Assembly (NCBI GenBank): GCA_003517845.1 | Contig: DOZU01000239.1 | Location: forward strand, 1-34,175 | Direction: 5' to 3' | Length of the DNA: 34,175 bases | Origin: Clostridiales bacterium | GTDB lineage: Bacteria > Bacillota > Sulfobacillia > UBA995 | In this document: positions 20,552 to 28,866 of the stretch, piece after piece | Numbering within the stretch: position 1 is the stretch's first letter | Layout: every line of letters begins with the position of its first letter | Notes under the pieces: generated by a model | What the model was told of the DNA's origin: nothing | What the model saw: the letters and a program-made list of their open reading frames with translations, nothing else | The model's database searches: none | Translations under genes and position numbers: made by a program

Positions 20552-21540
20552 GCGAAGACCTCCAACACGCGGAGCCCCATTCGCCGCTGGGACGGGTCAA
20601 GCCGCGTCACCAGAACGAGAACTTCGGCTCCGGGGATCAAGGACTGGGGGCCGGGACGCGGAGCATAGCCGGTGAGGCCGCCATCAAGCTCCACGAGATA
20701 TCCTTTGGTGGAAATCGCGCAGGCCACCCGGCCGCGATGCTTGGTGCCGGGCGGGTATAGCTCGCCGGCGCGATCCCAGGGGTCGGGCAAGAGCGGCCGC
20801 AGCGAGAGACGCAGAAATTCTTTTTCGCGGCACGCCGCTAGCACGGCGAGCTTCAAGGAGGCGCCGCGCCGGACGTAAGCGAGCTGCCGGGCGTCGGGCG
20901 CGTGCGACCAAGTCATCTCTTCAACGGGCAGCCATCCGACCAGGCCGCCGACTTCCACGCCGGCGCCGCGGCGGGAGACCCAGCGCACGCAGCCTACTAC
21001 CACGGGCGCTTCGGCGCGCTCTTGCCGGCGAAGTTCGTCTATGCGCGCCCGCAATTCGTCGGTTTCAGGCGATTTGCCGCCGTTTTCGGAGGCGATCTCC
21101 CTCAGGCGGCCGAGTGCCTGGCGAAGCTCTTCTTGGAGGACGCCGTGGCCGGCGGCTGCGGGCTCCAAAGCTTGCCAGGTGGCGGGGATGAGTTCTTCCA
21201 AGGCTTCCCGGCGCGAGAGCTGCACCTGGCCGAGCGCTCGGTCAACAGACTTGATCCGGACGAATACGGACCAGCCGATCATCTCATCGATCCGGCGGGG
21301 ACGCGGATGCCCGATCTCTCCTTCGGGGAGGTGCCCGATCACGCCGGCGCCGAACGACACGCGCAGACGGCGGCGGCCGGTGGCGGGATCGACATCGCAG
21401 CCGCTCACATCCACCCGCAAGGGCTTGCCGGACTCCAAGGCGGCCTTGAGACGACCGTAAACCTCGGCGGACTGCGCGACGCCGAGATCGACTGCAGGCC
21501 GGTGACGCACGCCTTCGTTGCGGAGCTTTACCAAGCGCAC
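20527..21540 (-). CDS. S1-type RNA-binding domain protein
   Basis: A 337-residue protein with two or three OB/S1-like repeats. The clearest are GAGVEVGGLVGWLPVEEMTW (about 205-225), followed by LKLAVLAACREKEFLRLSLR, and RGRVACAISTKGYLVELDGG followed by TGYAPRPG with the closing LVLVTRLDPSQRRMGLRVLE. These match the G-x-V...G-F-V...G-L-x-G-x-V-P pattern of ribosomal protein S1 and related regulators. A first repeat near 60-115 is weaker, and a charged helix (ELRARIDELRRQERAEA) lies between. The GTG at 21540 has AAAGGAGG upstream. An S1 protein encoded by the element could act on its structured leaders or on translation of its own mRNAs. That is inference; the family only indicates RNA binding. 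Confidence 0.75.
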   Translation of the reverse strand: MRLVKLRNEGVRHRPAVDLGVAQSAEVYGRLKAALESGKPLRVDVSGCDVDPATGRRRLRVSFGAGVIGHLPEGEIGHPRPRRIDEMIGWSVFVRIKSVDRALGQVQLSRREALEELIPATWQALEPAAAGHGVLQEELRQALGRLREIASENGGKSPETDELRARIDELRRQERAEAPVVVGCVRWVSRRGAGVEVGGLVGWLPVEEMTWSHAPDARQLAYVRRGASLKLAVLAACREKEFLRLSLRPLLPDPWDRAGELYPPGTKHRGRVACAISTKGYLVELDGGLTGYAPRPGPQSLIPGAEVLVLVTRLDPSQRRMGLRVLEVFAWEPLLKR

Positions 21541-21561
21541 GAGGATCGTCCTCCTTTTGGA

Positions 21562-21906
21562 CTAAGACACGTTCCGCCGGAGAGCGACGGGACGCTGCTG
21601 GCTGCCGGCGCAGGTCTCCAGGACGAGCGCAGGCACGGGAAGGGGTTTCCGGGGCTGAGGGCCCCGAGCACCGCGGCGGCGCGGAAACTGCCAACGGGAC
21701 GGCACGAGGGCGGGCTTCAGGATTACGGGTTCGGTAGAGACGCGGTAGACGAGGCCCGGCCAACAATCAACGAGCGAGGACACATAACGGTCCAAGTGCT
21801 CGGGATCACGATAGCCGGTGGAACAGCCGGCGAGGACTTCGACCCAGCGCAGCTCGCCGTTTACGGGCTTGAAGACGTACTGGTCGGCCCAATACACGTA
21901 AAGCAT
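21562..21906 (-). CDS. Hypothetical protein, 114 aa
   Basis: The protein starts MLYVYWADQYVFKPVNGELR, an aromatic beta-rich region, followed by a helix (DPEHLDRYVSSLVDCWPGLV) and a proline/arginine-rich tail. The ATG at 21906 lies just after the stop of the Csx3-like gene at 21913, whose AAAGGGTGA end serves as the ribosome binding site, so the two are coexpressed. It ends 21 bases before the S1-domain gene. No family recognised. Confidence 0.55.
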   Translation of the reverse strand: MLYVYWADQYVFKPVNGELRWVEVLAGCSTGYRDPEHLDRYVSSLVDCWPGLVYRVSTEPVILKPALVPSRWQFPRRRGARGPQPRKPLPVPALVLETCAGSQQRPVALRRNVS

Positions 21907-21912
21907 GACATG

Positions 21913-22518
21913 TCACCCTTTTTCTGGTTCATCATTGCTACAGTGCCACACGCGCTGCTCGCCGAGCGAGTGCTCGAGAGAATGGGTTATCGCGCAGGTC
22001 CACAGGCCGAAGGCGTCGGCAAGATACACGGCGGGCACGTGGTGGGCGTAAGCTTCGGCCAGGCCGACCGCAAGCCAGAGGGGCGCGAGACCGGGCAGAA
22101 AAACGGCCCGGCCAGCTCCCACGTCGGGCGGGACCAATAGGGACAAGGACACAAAACGCGGCCGGTCGGGACACACAAGCGCGCCGGGGGGACCGAAGAA
22201 CACCCGCCAGCCCAAAGGGCCGCCGCCAAAGCCGGACGGAGGAGGACAGGCCAAAAGCGCGCGCCTGGGGATCAGGCCGGGCCAGGCTAGCCGAACGGGC
22301 CGGGGACGGAAAGCGTGCGCGAGCACGGCCACGAGCCACGCGGGCGCGGGCTCGTCGATTACCAGCAGGATGCTGGCAGCGTCAGGGGCGCACTGGAAAG
22401 CACGCCGGCGCAGAGGCTCGGCCAAGCCCGCCGGGAAGAACGCGGCGGGCCCGCGGCCGCAGTCGCGGACGAGACGGGAAACATGGACGACGCTCTGCCG
22501 GCTAGACACCGGCTTCAC
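21913..22518 (-). CDS. Protein with two Csx3-like segments
   Basis: The C-terminal part (about 138-187) reads AVFLPGLAPLWLAVGLAEAY, then AHHVPAVYLADAFG and CAITHSLEHSLGE. This follows the pattern of Csx3: a strand, G-R-G-P-I-W-L, a helix ending in A-H/E-x-Y-x-H-H, V-A-V-Y-D-P-R-L-G and V-V-x-S-H-S. Here GRGP is GLAP and YDPRLG is YLADAFG, so the two histidines and an aspartate are kept. An earlier segment (about 50-92, ILLVIDEPAPAWLVAVLAHA, VRLAWPGLIPRRALLA) repeats the shape without the histidine pair. Csx3 (Crn3) is a ring nuclease-type protein that degrades cyclic tetra-adenylate in type III CRISPR systems. The start is unsure: GTG 22518 or 22509, both overlapping the NERD gene. Similarity is by eye and the N-terminal copy may be inactive. 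Confidence 0.6.
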   Translation of the reverse strand: MKPVSSRQSVVHVSRLVRDCGRGPAAFFPAGLAEPLRRRAFQCAPDAASILLVIDEPAPAWLVAVLAHAFRPRPVRLAWPGLIPRRALLACPPPSGFGGGPLGWRVFFGPPGALVCPDRPRFVSLSLLVPPDVGAGRAVFLPGLAPLWLAVGLAEAYAHHVPAVYLADAFGLWTCAITHSLEHSLGEQRVWHCSNDEPEKG

Positions 22519-23311
22519 ACTTTCTTTGCGTAAAAGCACGGGCACGCCGGCGCGCGGCACGGTCGATGTCCAGCACGACGGAGCCCAAGGCCCGGGGATC
22601 CGCGACGGGACGGGCGCTCGACAGGAGAGTCGGGACGAGATCGGCGGGGTCCCAGACGACGGCGGCACCTTCGAAGGCTGCGGGCATGTCAGGACCGGGA
22701 TCGGAATCGACGAAGGCCACGGCCGGCTGCACCCATACGAAGTGCCGGCGCCGGCGAAGCTCGTTGCCGAGAGCGGCGGCCGCCGCGACCGCCTGACGGA
22801 CGGGATCGCGCATGGGGATAGCCGAGCCGGACAGCCAGCGGTACCAGCCGCCGGGGCCGCAGGCTATCTCGCCCCGCCAGCATTTGGTCTCGATGGCCCA
22901 TATGCCGGAAGGGCCGGCGATGACGTGGTCGATCTGGCGGGGACAGCCGCCGGATGAAGCCGGCACACGCACGTCGTGCAGCACGTACCAGCCGGCGGGA
23001 AGCCCGCGGCCGAGCGTGCGGGCAATGACGGCCTCGCCAAACCGGCCGGCACCCAGGATGCGGGCGCGCTCGCCGGCAAGCATGCAGGCCCAGGGGATGG
23101 CAACCAGAACGGCAAGCCACAGGAGCCAGTTCCGGAAAAGCACGTCGAGGCGCACGAACATCCACCAAGTGAAGACCAAAGGCAGGACAAACTGAAGGAA
23201 CTGCAAAGCCCAGATGCCCGGCCACAGGCGACGCCGGGGCTTGAGGATTTTGGCCATGCGATACCACGCTCTTTTCGAGGGGCCAAACAGCAGGCTGCCA
23301 GCGGCCGTCAT
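22502..23311 (-). CDS. Membrane-anchored NERD-domain nuclease
   Basis: The 269-residue protein has two hydrophobic segments near the start (about 33-51 and 60-79) and then a NERD domain: GRFGEAVIARTL (Glu93), PRQIDHVIAGPSGIWAIETK (Asp128, Glu141, Lys143), matching the PD-(D/E)XK-like core E-Xn-D-Xn-E-x-K of this family. The region after the core (RDPVRQAVAAAAALGNELRR and VQPAVAFVDSDPG) also fits. NERD proteins are predicted nucleases, often on mobile DNA and near defence genes. The ATG at 23311 overlaps the protease stop as ATGA; a second ATG at 23257 is possible. The Csx3-like gene overlaps its 3' end. The membrane anchor would hold the nuclease at the inner face of the membrane. Confidence 0.82.
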   Translation of the reverse strand: MTAAGSLLFGPSKRAWYRMAKILKPRRRLWPGIWALQFLQFVLPLVFTWWMFVRLDVLFRNWLLWLAVLVAIPWACMLAGERARILGAGRFGEAVIARTLGRGLPAGWYVLHDVRVPASSGGCPRQIDHVIAGPSGIWAIETKCWRGEIACGPGGWYRWLSGSAIPMRDPVRQAVAAAAALGNELRRRRHFVWVQPAVAFVDSDPGPDMPAAFEGAAVVWDPADLVPTLLSSARPVADPRALGSVVLDIDRAARRRARAFTQRKCEAGV

Positions 23312-24183
23312 AGAACGAATATGGCCAGCAGCCCGCAGAGGTTGAAGACAGCGTGCGCCACGACGGGCGCGTGAAGCTGGCCGGCACGCTCGTAAACGAG
23401 GGCGAACAGGACGCCGGCCAACAGAAAACGGGGCAGATGCAAGGGCGCGGGCAGGTGCAGTACGGCGAAAATCAAGGCGGACCACAGCACGGCGCGACGG
23501 CGAGCGGCAGCCGGAGGAAGGCCGCGATGCAAGCTTTGCCGCTGGAACTTCCCGAGGAAGCACTCGTAGAAACCGCGACGGAACGCAAGTTCTTCCCAGA
23601 GGGGGGCGCCGACGCAGACTACGACAAACAAAAGCGCGTGCTCGACGGTGGACAGGCCGCCGGCAAAGAGGTCCCGGACAAGGCGGGCCGCAAAGAGCGG
23701 CGCCGCAAGGAACGACGCGACGCCACCCGGCAGGAGGGAGAGCAGCCAAGAGACGGCCGCGAGCAACAGCGCGTTCACCAGGACGAAAGCGCCTATGCCC
23801 CAGAGGACGCCGAGCCAGACGGAGCGGGCAACCGAGACCCGAGGGGTCAGGACGGCTGGGATGGACGCCGCGAAGGATTCGGCCCAGAAATACAAGGGCA
23901 CGTTCATCGCGGCAAAGCCGCCCAGCCAGAAAAGGGGCGGCAGGACGGACAGGTCGCCGGCCAGGACGACACGGACGAGCGGGCCGAAGCCGCCGGACCG
24001 GACGGCAGCCACGGCCAAACCGGGCAGGGCGCCGAGGATCGCGACGAGGACCGTCCAGAACTGGATGCGCCACGCGACGCGGCGGTGGGCCCGAGGCTCG
24101 GGAAGACCGGTCGCGGCCGAAACGGGAACCTGAAACAGACGGCGCCAGAAACGGACGGAGGCAAAGGCAAATCCATGGGACAC
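23308..24183 (-). CDS. CPBP-family intramembrane metalloprotease (CAAX-like)
   Basis: A 291-residue polytopic membrane protein with the CPBP/Abi signature: PLWEELAFRRGFYE (Glu197, Glu198, Arg202), HLP at AVLHLPAP (His243) and VVAHAVFNL (His277 and Asn281). About eight hydrophobic segments are visible. The family is related to Rce1 and includes bacteriocin-immunity and regulatory proteases. The GTG at 24183 has GTAGGAG with 9 bases spacing; an upstream TTG is too close to the site. It leads the overlapping set protease, NERD nuclease, Csx3-like, 114-aa protein, S1-domain protein, winged-helix protein. A palindrome with TTTTTGTC lies in its leader, similar to those of the clamp-like and nuclease genes. 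Confidence 0.85.
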   Translation of the reverse strand: MSHGFAFASVRFWRRLFQVPVSAATGLPEPRAHRRVAWRIQFWTVLVAILGALPGLAVAAVRSGGFGPLVRVVLAGDLSVLPPLFWLGGFAAMNVPLYFWAESFAASIPAVLTPRVSVARSVWLGVLWGIGAFVLVNALLLAAVSWLLSLLPGGVASFLAAPLFAARLVRDLFAGGLSTVEHALLFVVVCVGAPLWEELAFRRGFYECFLGKFQRQSLHRGLPPAAARRRAVLWSALIFAVLHLPAPLHLPRFLLAGVLFALVYERAGQLHAPVVAHAVFNLCGLLAIFVL

Positions 24184-24335
24184 GAGGATCAACTCCTACT
24201 TGCCTTGCGAACACTCGCGGGCGCCGGGACGAGGCGCCGCGACAAAAAGGCGGGACGGGAACGGACACGTGATTAAGGATAGGGAACCGGACAGGCGCTG
24301 ACCGATCAACAACCGCCATCAGTTGCCGGGAACTG

Positions 24336-24344
24336 TGGTATTAT
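24336..24344 (+). promoter_or_regulatory. Possible extended -10 promoter for cassette 2
   Basis: TGGTATTAT is an extended -10 (TG, one base, TATTAT). No good -35 hexamer is visible at 17 bases, as expected for extended -10 promoters. It lies about 200 bases ahead of the methyltransferase start, in the AT-richer stretch between the divergent CPBP gene and cassette 2. The rest of 24184-24548 holds a leader palindrome for the CPBP gene and no other gene I can support. Confidence 0.3.
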
Positions 24345-24548
24345 GGTGATGATGCTAGCGTCGAAGCTCATAGTAAACAGAACATGTCCGTTGGGGCGTA
24401 ATGTTGCCGCATGCGGCGAGGGCGTCCGCACCCAACACGCAGCCGGGCGTGCCCGAAGCAACTGTGCGAATTCAGCCGCCGCAGAACGTCATGTAATTGG
24501 GTACAGATCGCTCCCGACACGGTTCTCCCGGCAAGCCGAGGGTTGCCC

Positions 24549-26804
24549 ATGCGCGTGAGGCCACGGACTTCCGCTTCAGTGCGCTCACGGGGTTTCGCTG
24601 GTGTCGAGACGCCTCAGCTTGCGCTATCGTACCCCACACCAGAGATAATCCCCCTCGCCATTTCGCCCGGTCTCCGTGCCATTGAAAACGGCGCCTTTCC
24701 TTTTGAGACTCTGAGCAATATTGCCGAGATTGAAAGCTGGCGCAAGGAGATCAACCGGCCGCTGTACCATATCCATAAGTGGTGGGCGCAGCGTCTCGGA
24801 ACGGTATTCCGGGCAATGGTCATCGGCGCGTTTGCGCCAAAGGACGCCGATATCCTCGATCTGTTTTATGGGCCTGTGCGCATAAGCGATGCCGTCGTGT
24901 TCGATCCTTTCATGGGCAGCGGCACGACTGTCGGCGAGGCGCTCAAACTGGGTGCACGAGTCGTCGGGCGAGACATCAACCCGGTTGCCCACTTCCTCGT
25001 TAAAAACGCCTTGTCCATTCACGACCGTGTGGCCATCCTCTCGACTTTCCGCGCGATCGAAAGTGACGTTGCCGATCAGTTACGCCAGGTTTACCGAACA
25101 GTTCTTCGCGACGGTACCGAAGCCAATGTTCTCTATTTCTTCTGGGTGATGACCGCCAACTGTCCGGCCTGCGCCACGGCAGTGGATCTGTTTCCGTCTT
25201 ACATCTTCGCGCGGCACGCCTACCCCAAGAGATATCCCGAGGCGCACGCTGTCTGTCCGGAGTGCGGGGACGTCAACCGAGTTCGCAACGATGCCTGCGC
25301 GGCGACTTGCCACACGTGCCAGAGGGTTTTCGATCCGCACGCTGGCCCAGCTAACGGGCAAAAGGCGACATGTCCCTGGTGCGCGCATAGCTTTCTGATC
25401 GCAAAAACGATTCGAGGAACCGGCCGGCCGCCGAATCACCGGCTGTATGCCAAGCTGGTTCTCACACGCGAGGGCACGAAAATCTACCTGCCCGCAACGG
25501 ACGAGGATCGAGCGCTCTACCAAGAGGCGGAAGAAGCTCTAAAACAGCGCAAGAACGCCTACCCACTCGTTCCAATCGAGCCTGGCTATAACACCAACCA
25601 GGTACTTGGCTATAATTACCGCCATTGGCATGAAATGTTCAACTCGCGGCAGTTGTTGTGCCTGTCGATAACCAGCGACCGCATCAGGCAGGTGCCGGAC
25701 CCGATACTGCGAGACCTTTTCACGTGTCTGCTGTCCGGCACGCTTGAGTTCAACAACATGTTTGCTTCCTACAAGGGCGAGGGTAGCGGCGCGGTCCGAC
25801 ATATGTTTGCCCACCACATTCTCAAGCCCGAGCGCGTTCCGCTGGAAGCCAATTTTTGGGGTACACCCAAGAGTTCGGGCTCTTTCTCGACTATGTTCGA
25901 GGGGCGGATCCGGCGGGCGCTCGACTATGCTGACGCTCCGTTTGAGATTCATCCTGCTAGCAGGAATGGAAAGAAAACCAGTAGGAAATTAACCGGGCTT
26001 TCTGAGAAGATCGGTTTCGAGATTGCGGCTAGCTTCTCTGCCTTCACCGCGGGCAAGCGTGTCTATCTCTCTTGCGGGGACTCCAGCGCGACCGACCTGC
26101 CGGACCGGTCCGTCGACGCCGTTTTGACCGATCCGCCTTTCTTCGACAACGTCCATTACTCCCAACTCGCCGATTTCTTCCACGTGTGGCAGCGCCACGT
26201 CCTTGACCCTGACGGGCAGCGGTTAGCTTGCACCACCCGTTCCAGCGATGAGGTTCAGAACTGCGAAGTGGATGTATTTACGGCGCGGCTTGGCGCTGTG
26301 TGGACCGAAACTCATCGGGTACTGAAGGACGACGGCATTTTAGCCTTCACCTACCACCATTCGCGGCCGGAGGGTTGGCGGTCTGTCCTGCAAGCCTTGA
26401 TGGGGGCCGGATTTGGGATTACCGCTGTTCATCCCATCAAGTCCGAAATGTCTGTCGCAATGCCCAAGCATCAGGCTAAGGAGCCGATCGACCTTGATGT
26501 AATCATCGTCTGCCGCAAGCGCACTCAACTCCAACCATACCACTGCAACGAGGATTTGTGGGAGACGGCAACGCCTCTAGCCGTTGAACAGGTGCGCAGG
26601 TTCCGCGATTCCGGCCGGAGGCTCAGCCGGAACGATGTGCGCGTCATCGTGATGGCCCAACTGCTACGACAGCTTTCGACTTCGCACGCGGTGGAGATTG
26701 CCCTCCGCCTGCTTGATACCACAAAAGGCGAGACCGAGGCTATTATCGAGAAACTGTACACATCAGGAAAGAATCCGAGCGTGAACAAGAAGGGTGTGGG
26801 TTAA
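24549..26804 (+). CDS. DUF1156-like adenine DNA methyltransferase with zinc ribbons
   Basis: A 751-residue DNA methyltransferase. The N-terminal part has RPLYHIHKWWAQRLGTVFRA, typical of DUF1156-type methylases, and FDPFMGSGTT (SAM-binding motif I). The catalytic motif DPPFFDN lies in VDAVLTDPPFFDNVHYSQLA, a D-P-P-F variant of the amino-methyltransferase motif. Between them a cysteine-rich section with CPAC, CPEC, CHTC and CPWC pairs should bind two zinc ions. Motif IV before motif I in sequence is not the case: order is motif I first, then the zinc region, then DPPF, a large insertion. The start at 24549 (GAGGGTTG upstream) is a guess; an ATG at 24411 in frame gives 46 more residues without a clear site. 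It modifies DNA to protect it from the downstream endonuclease. GC content is lower than in the flanking backbone. Confidence 0.85.
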   Translation: MRVRPRTSASVRSRGFAGVETPQLALSYPTPEIIPLAISPGLRAIENGAFPFETLSNIAEIESWRKEINRPLYHIHKWWAQRLGTVFRAMVIGAFAPKDADILDLFYGPVRISDAVVFDPFMGSGTTVGEALKLGARVVGRDINPVAHFLVKNALSIHDRVAILSTFRAIESDVADQLRQVYRTVLRDGTEANVLYFFWVMTANCPACATAVDLFPSYIFARHAYPKRYPEAHAVCPECGDVNRVRNDACAATCHTCQRVFDPHAGPANGQKATCPWCAHSFLIAKTIRGTGRPPNHRLYAKLVLTREGTKIYLPATDEDRALYQEAEEALKQRKNAYPLVPIEPGYNTNQVLGYNYRHWHEMFNSRQLLCLSITSDRIRQVPDPILRDLFTCLLSGTLEFNNMFASYKGEGSGAVRHMFAHHILKPERVPLEANFWGTPKSSGSFSTMFEGRIRRALDYADAPFEIHPASRNGKKTSRKLTGLSEKIGFEIAASFSAFTAGKRVYLSCGDSSATDLPDRSVDAVLTDPPFFDNVHYSQLADFFHVWQRHVLDPDGQRLACTTRSSDEVQNCEVDVFTARLGAVWTETHRVLKDDGILAFTYHHSRPEGWRSVLQALMGAGFGITAVHPIKSEMSVAMPKHQAKEPIDLDVIIVCRKRTQLQPYHCNEDLWETATPLAVEQVRRFRDSGRRLSRNDVRVIVMAQLLRQLSTSHAVEIALRLLDTTKGETEAIIEKLYTSGKNPSVNKKGVG

Positions 26805-26806
26805 TC

Positions 26807-27601
26807 TTGTCTAACGCTCTGGCCATCTTCAAGCTCTGCGTTCAAGCCATCCGCGACGGCGAGCTTATCGAACGCGAAGGGCGTACCGACAAGGAGTTCC
26901 ATTTCCAGAGTTGGTTCAGGAAACGCCTTGAAACGTTGGGGCTGCACTTCGATTTGCCTGGCCGGAATTCTTACCCGGACTTCCGCCTTGTCCGTTTTCC
27001 CGAGGGGTATGAACTCAAGGGACTGGCGTATCCGGGCCGTGAAGCCGACTACGACTGCAATAGCCAGGTTCCGTGCGGCGAACATAACGGGCGGCAGATC
27101 TATTACGTTTTTGGTCGCTACCCCAATGACCCTGACGGCAACCGCTACCCAGTACTCGACCTTGTGCTGTGCCACGGCAGTTTCCTGAATGCCGACAACA
27201 CCTACGTTCACAAGAACAAGAGCTTCCGCGGATTTGGCACCTACGGCGATATACTTGTACGCGACCGGAAGATGTACGTTGCGCCGACCCCATTTGCATT
27301 GGCCCAAGGGACAGCCCATCGGCGCACGCTCATTCTCCCGGCCGATCACCCTGCCAATGATGAATATGTCGAAGTCGGCACATTGACCCGGCGGGAGATC
27401 GATTGGGTGGTGGTCGCCTATGACTTCGATCTTCGCACGAATGAGATTGCGACAACGCACGTTCCGAACCCGAACGGCGGACGGGAGCACGTCTTCGCGG
27501 CCTATCGTGTGCAAGGAGACCCGATGGACCCTGTTTCTCTTCGCGAACGCGAGCAATCTCCCACAATTCCTGCTGGGAACGGCGAGGACGACCAAGACTA
27601 A
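26807..27601 (+). CDS. Restriction endonuclease, PD-(D/E)XK type, partner of cassette 2 methylase
   Basis: A 264-residue nuclease. SYPDFRLVRFPEGYELKGLA carries Pro57-Asp58 and Glu69-Leu-Lys71, a textbook P-D-Xn-E-X-K core. Upstream, TDKEFHFQSWFRKRLETLGL is a helix that often carries the extra acidic residue. The start is TTG at 26807, two bases after the methylase stop, with AAGGGTGTGGG as ribosome binding site; the close spacing indicates a two-gene operon. The C-terminal tail is acidic (NGEDDQD). The restriction role follows from the motif and the partner gene, the cut site is unknown. Confidence 0.82.
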   Translation: MSNALAIFKLCVQAIRDGELIEREGRTDKEFHFQSWFRKRLETLGLHFDLPGRNSYPDFRLVRFPEGYELKGLAYPGREADYDCNSQVPCGEHNGRQIYYVFGRYPNDPDGNRYPVLDLVLCHGSFLNADNTYVHKNKSFRGFGTYGDILVRDRKMYVAPTPFALAQGTAHRRTLILPADHPANDEYVEVGTLTRREIDWVVVAYDFDLRTNEIATTHVPNPNGGREHVFAAYRVQGDPMDPVSLREREQSPTIPAGNGEDDQD

Positions 27602-27703
27602 TTTCGCCTGAAGGGAGTTTGATTACTGGAAGACGCGGAGGCGCCACGCGGCGGCCGGGGCCGACACGGGGCGCCTCGTCACGTTCGTGGGGAACGCGCG
27701 CTG
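27602..27703. other. Junction after cassette 2
   Basis: The first 20 bases are AT-rich like the cassette, then GC rises sharply. GGCGCC appears at 27641 and again near 27676, forming a possible hairpin after the stop of the minus-strand zinc-finger gene, so it may be a terminator shared by the convergent genes. No gene is apparent. Confidence 0.35.
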
Positions 27704-28084
27704 CTACTCGGAACGGCGCAAGGCGTGGCGCGCGTGAGCCGCGCACGGGGCGCAGAAGGCGAATCCCGAGATGTACTCAGGGCTGCCGTTACACCACCAG
27801 CAGCTACACAAGGCGCACCGCCTGGCGTCCAGCAGATCGTCGCAGCTTGGACAGATGGCGCGGTCGTCCCGAACTTTGACGGGCGGCGCGAGGACGAAGT
27901 GCTCCTCGCACGAGGGGCAGACAAACTCACCGCGCTCTTTGGCCCGGTTCAGGAGGTCCGCCAACACATCAACGTCCGGGTTCTCGTCGGCCACTGTCCG
28001 GAGGAACCCGGGCGAGACGCCGTGGACGAGCGCGTCCTTGAGCGTGTAGCCGCTTGCCTTGACTAACTTCGCTGCGATCTCCAT
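27704..28084 (-). CDS. Zinc-finger protein, 126 aa
   Basis: The N-terminal 50 residues form helices (MEIAAKLVKASGYTLKDALV, then RTVADENPDVDVLADLLNRA). The rest contains paired cysteines: CPSC, CPSC, CALCSC, CWWC and CAPC, enough for two or three zinc sites. The ATG at 28084 has GGAAAGGGGG upstream. In-frame codons extend upstream to an ATG at 28243 but that section is GC-rich leader-like sequence. It sits at the right edge of cassette 2, convergent with it. Role unknown; nucleic-acid binding is likely by composition. Confidence 0.65.
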   Translation of the reverse strand: MEIAAKLVKASGYTLKDALVHGVSPGFLRTVADENPDVDVLADLLNRAKERGEFVCPSCEEHFVLAPPVKVRDDRAICPSCDDLLDARRCALCSCWWCNGSPEYISGFAFCAPCAAHARHALRRSE

Positions 28085-28410
28085 AAACGCCCCCTTTCCA
28101 CCTTCACCGCCGGGACGAGCCGCGGCGGAACAACAGATCCTACCCCGGCAACGGACCGGCGCTGGCTCGGCGGCCTTTGGACCGCCTTCTTCGAGGCGAA
28201 ACGCGAGAAGGCGGACGCAGACATTAAGAGGAGTGCGCCGCATGAGCACCCACTCTCCCTCACAGGACGGGCCCGCTCGGTAAATCCGTCCTCCCTGCAA
28301 CGCTCTACCGCTTTCCGGGGCCGGTGCTCCCGGCTCCGACAAGAACGCGCGCACGGCAACGTGGAGGAACCGCGCGCCGGGGTGCTGCCAGCAGAAAAAA
28401 GCAGGCACGG
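28085..28410. other. 326-base gap with leader-like sequence
   Basis: Upstream of the zinc-finger gene the minus strand has GC-rich palindromes with CTGTTGTTCCGCCGCGG, similar to but not identical with the TTGTCC leaders. Near 28396 there is a run of six T after the C2H2-like gene, perhaps part of a terminator. A plus-strand 13-codon frame at 28241 has a good-looking AGAGGAG but is too short to call. No further gene is supported. Confidence 0.35.
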
Positions 28411-28845
28411 CTACTCGACGGGAAGGGCCAGAGACTGCGCGACTACCGGGTGCTCGGGGCCGCGCATGAGCAGCTCGACGGCGGCCGGCCGAGAGAAGCC
28501 TCTTGCGCGAAGCGACCAGTAAGAGGCTTCGACCCAATCAGGGATGTACGGGCGCTCGACCAACCGGCACCGCTCATAGGCGTAAGGCGCCGGGTGGGCA
28601 AGGCCAGCCAGGCGGCAGACCCTCAAGAGATGAAGGTCGTCCGGGCAGGGCACGAGACGGCGCTCGCTCACGTAGCGCTGCCAGTCGGCCAGAACCTGCA
28701 ACGCACGCTGGCGAGCACGGCCGCGGTGGGCGCGCAGCGTCCAGCACCTGCGAAAGAGCCGGCCGCAATCCCGGCACCGGAACTGGTCGCCCACACGACG
28801 GCCGCAGGCACTCCGGGGGACGCAATCGCGACATCGGCGCGGCAT
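28411..28845 (-). CDS. C2H2-like zinc-finger protein, 144 aa
   Basis: The N-terminus has CRDCVPRSAC followed by FRCRDCGRLFRRCWTLRAHR, which resembles a C2H2 finger (C-x2-C, then leucine and histidine) although only one of the two histidines is evident. The remaining 100 residues are basic and helical (QRALQVLADWQRYVSERRLV, YERCRLVERPYIPDWVEASY). CGAGGTGG precedes the ATG at 28845, which lies 22 bases after the stop of the next upstream gene. It belongs to the coupling-protein operon and may be a DNA-binding accessory of transfer or replication; nothing shows this directly. Confidence 0.6.
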   Translation of the reverse strand: MPRRCRDCVPRSACGRRVGDQFRCRDCGRLFRRCWTLRAHRGRARQRALQVLADWQRYVSERRLVPCPDDLHLLRVCRLAGLAHPAPYAYERCRLVERPYIPDWVEASYWSLRARGFSRPAAVELLMRGPEHPVVAQSLALPVE

Positions 28846-28866
28846 TGCCCGCCACCTCGTTTCCGG

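Noticed and set aside
23312..24319. The NERD frame extends upstream without a stop for another 336 codons
   Set aside because: That extension is antisense-like, arginine/proline-rich, and overlaps the whole CPBP protease gene in another frame; the ATGA start at 23311 is far better supported.
28241..28282. A 13-codon plus-strand frame with AGAGGAG upstream
   Set aside because: Too short to be supported and it lies against the direction of nearby genes; likely chance.
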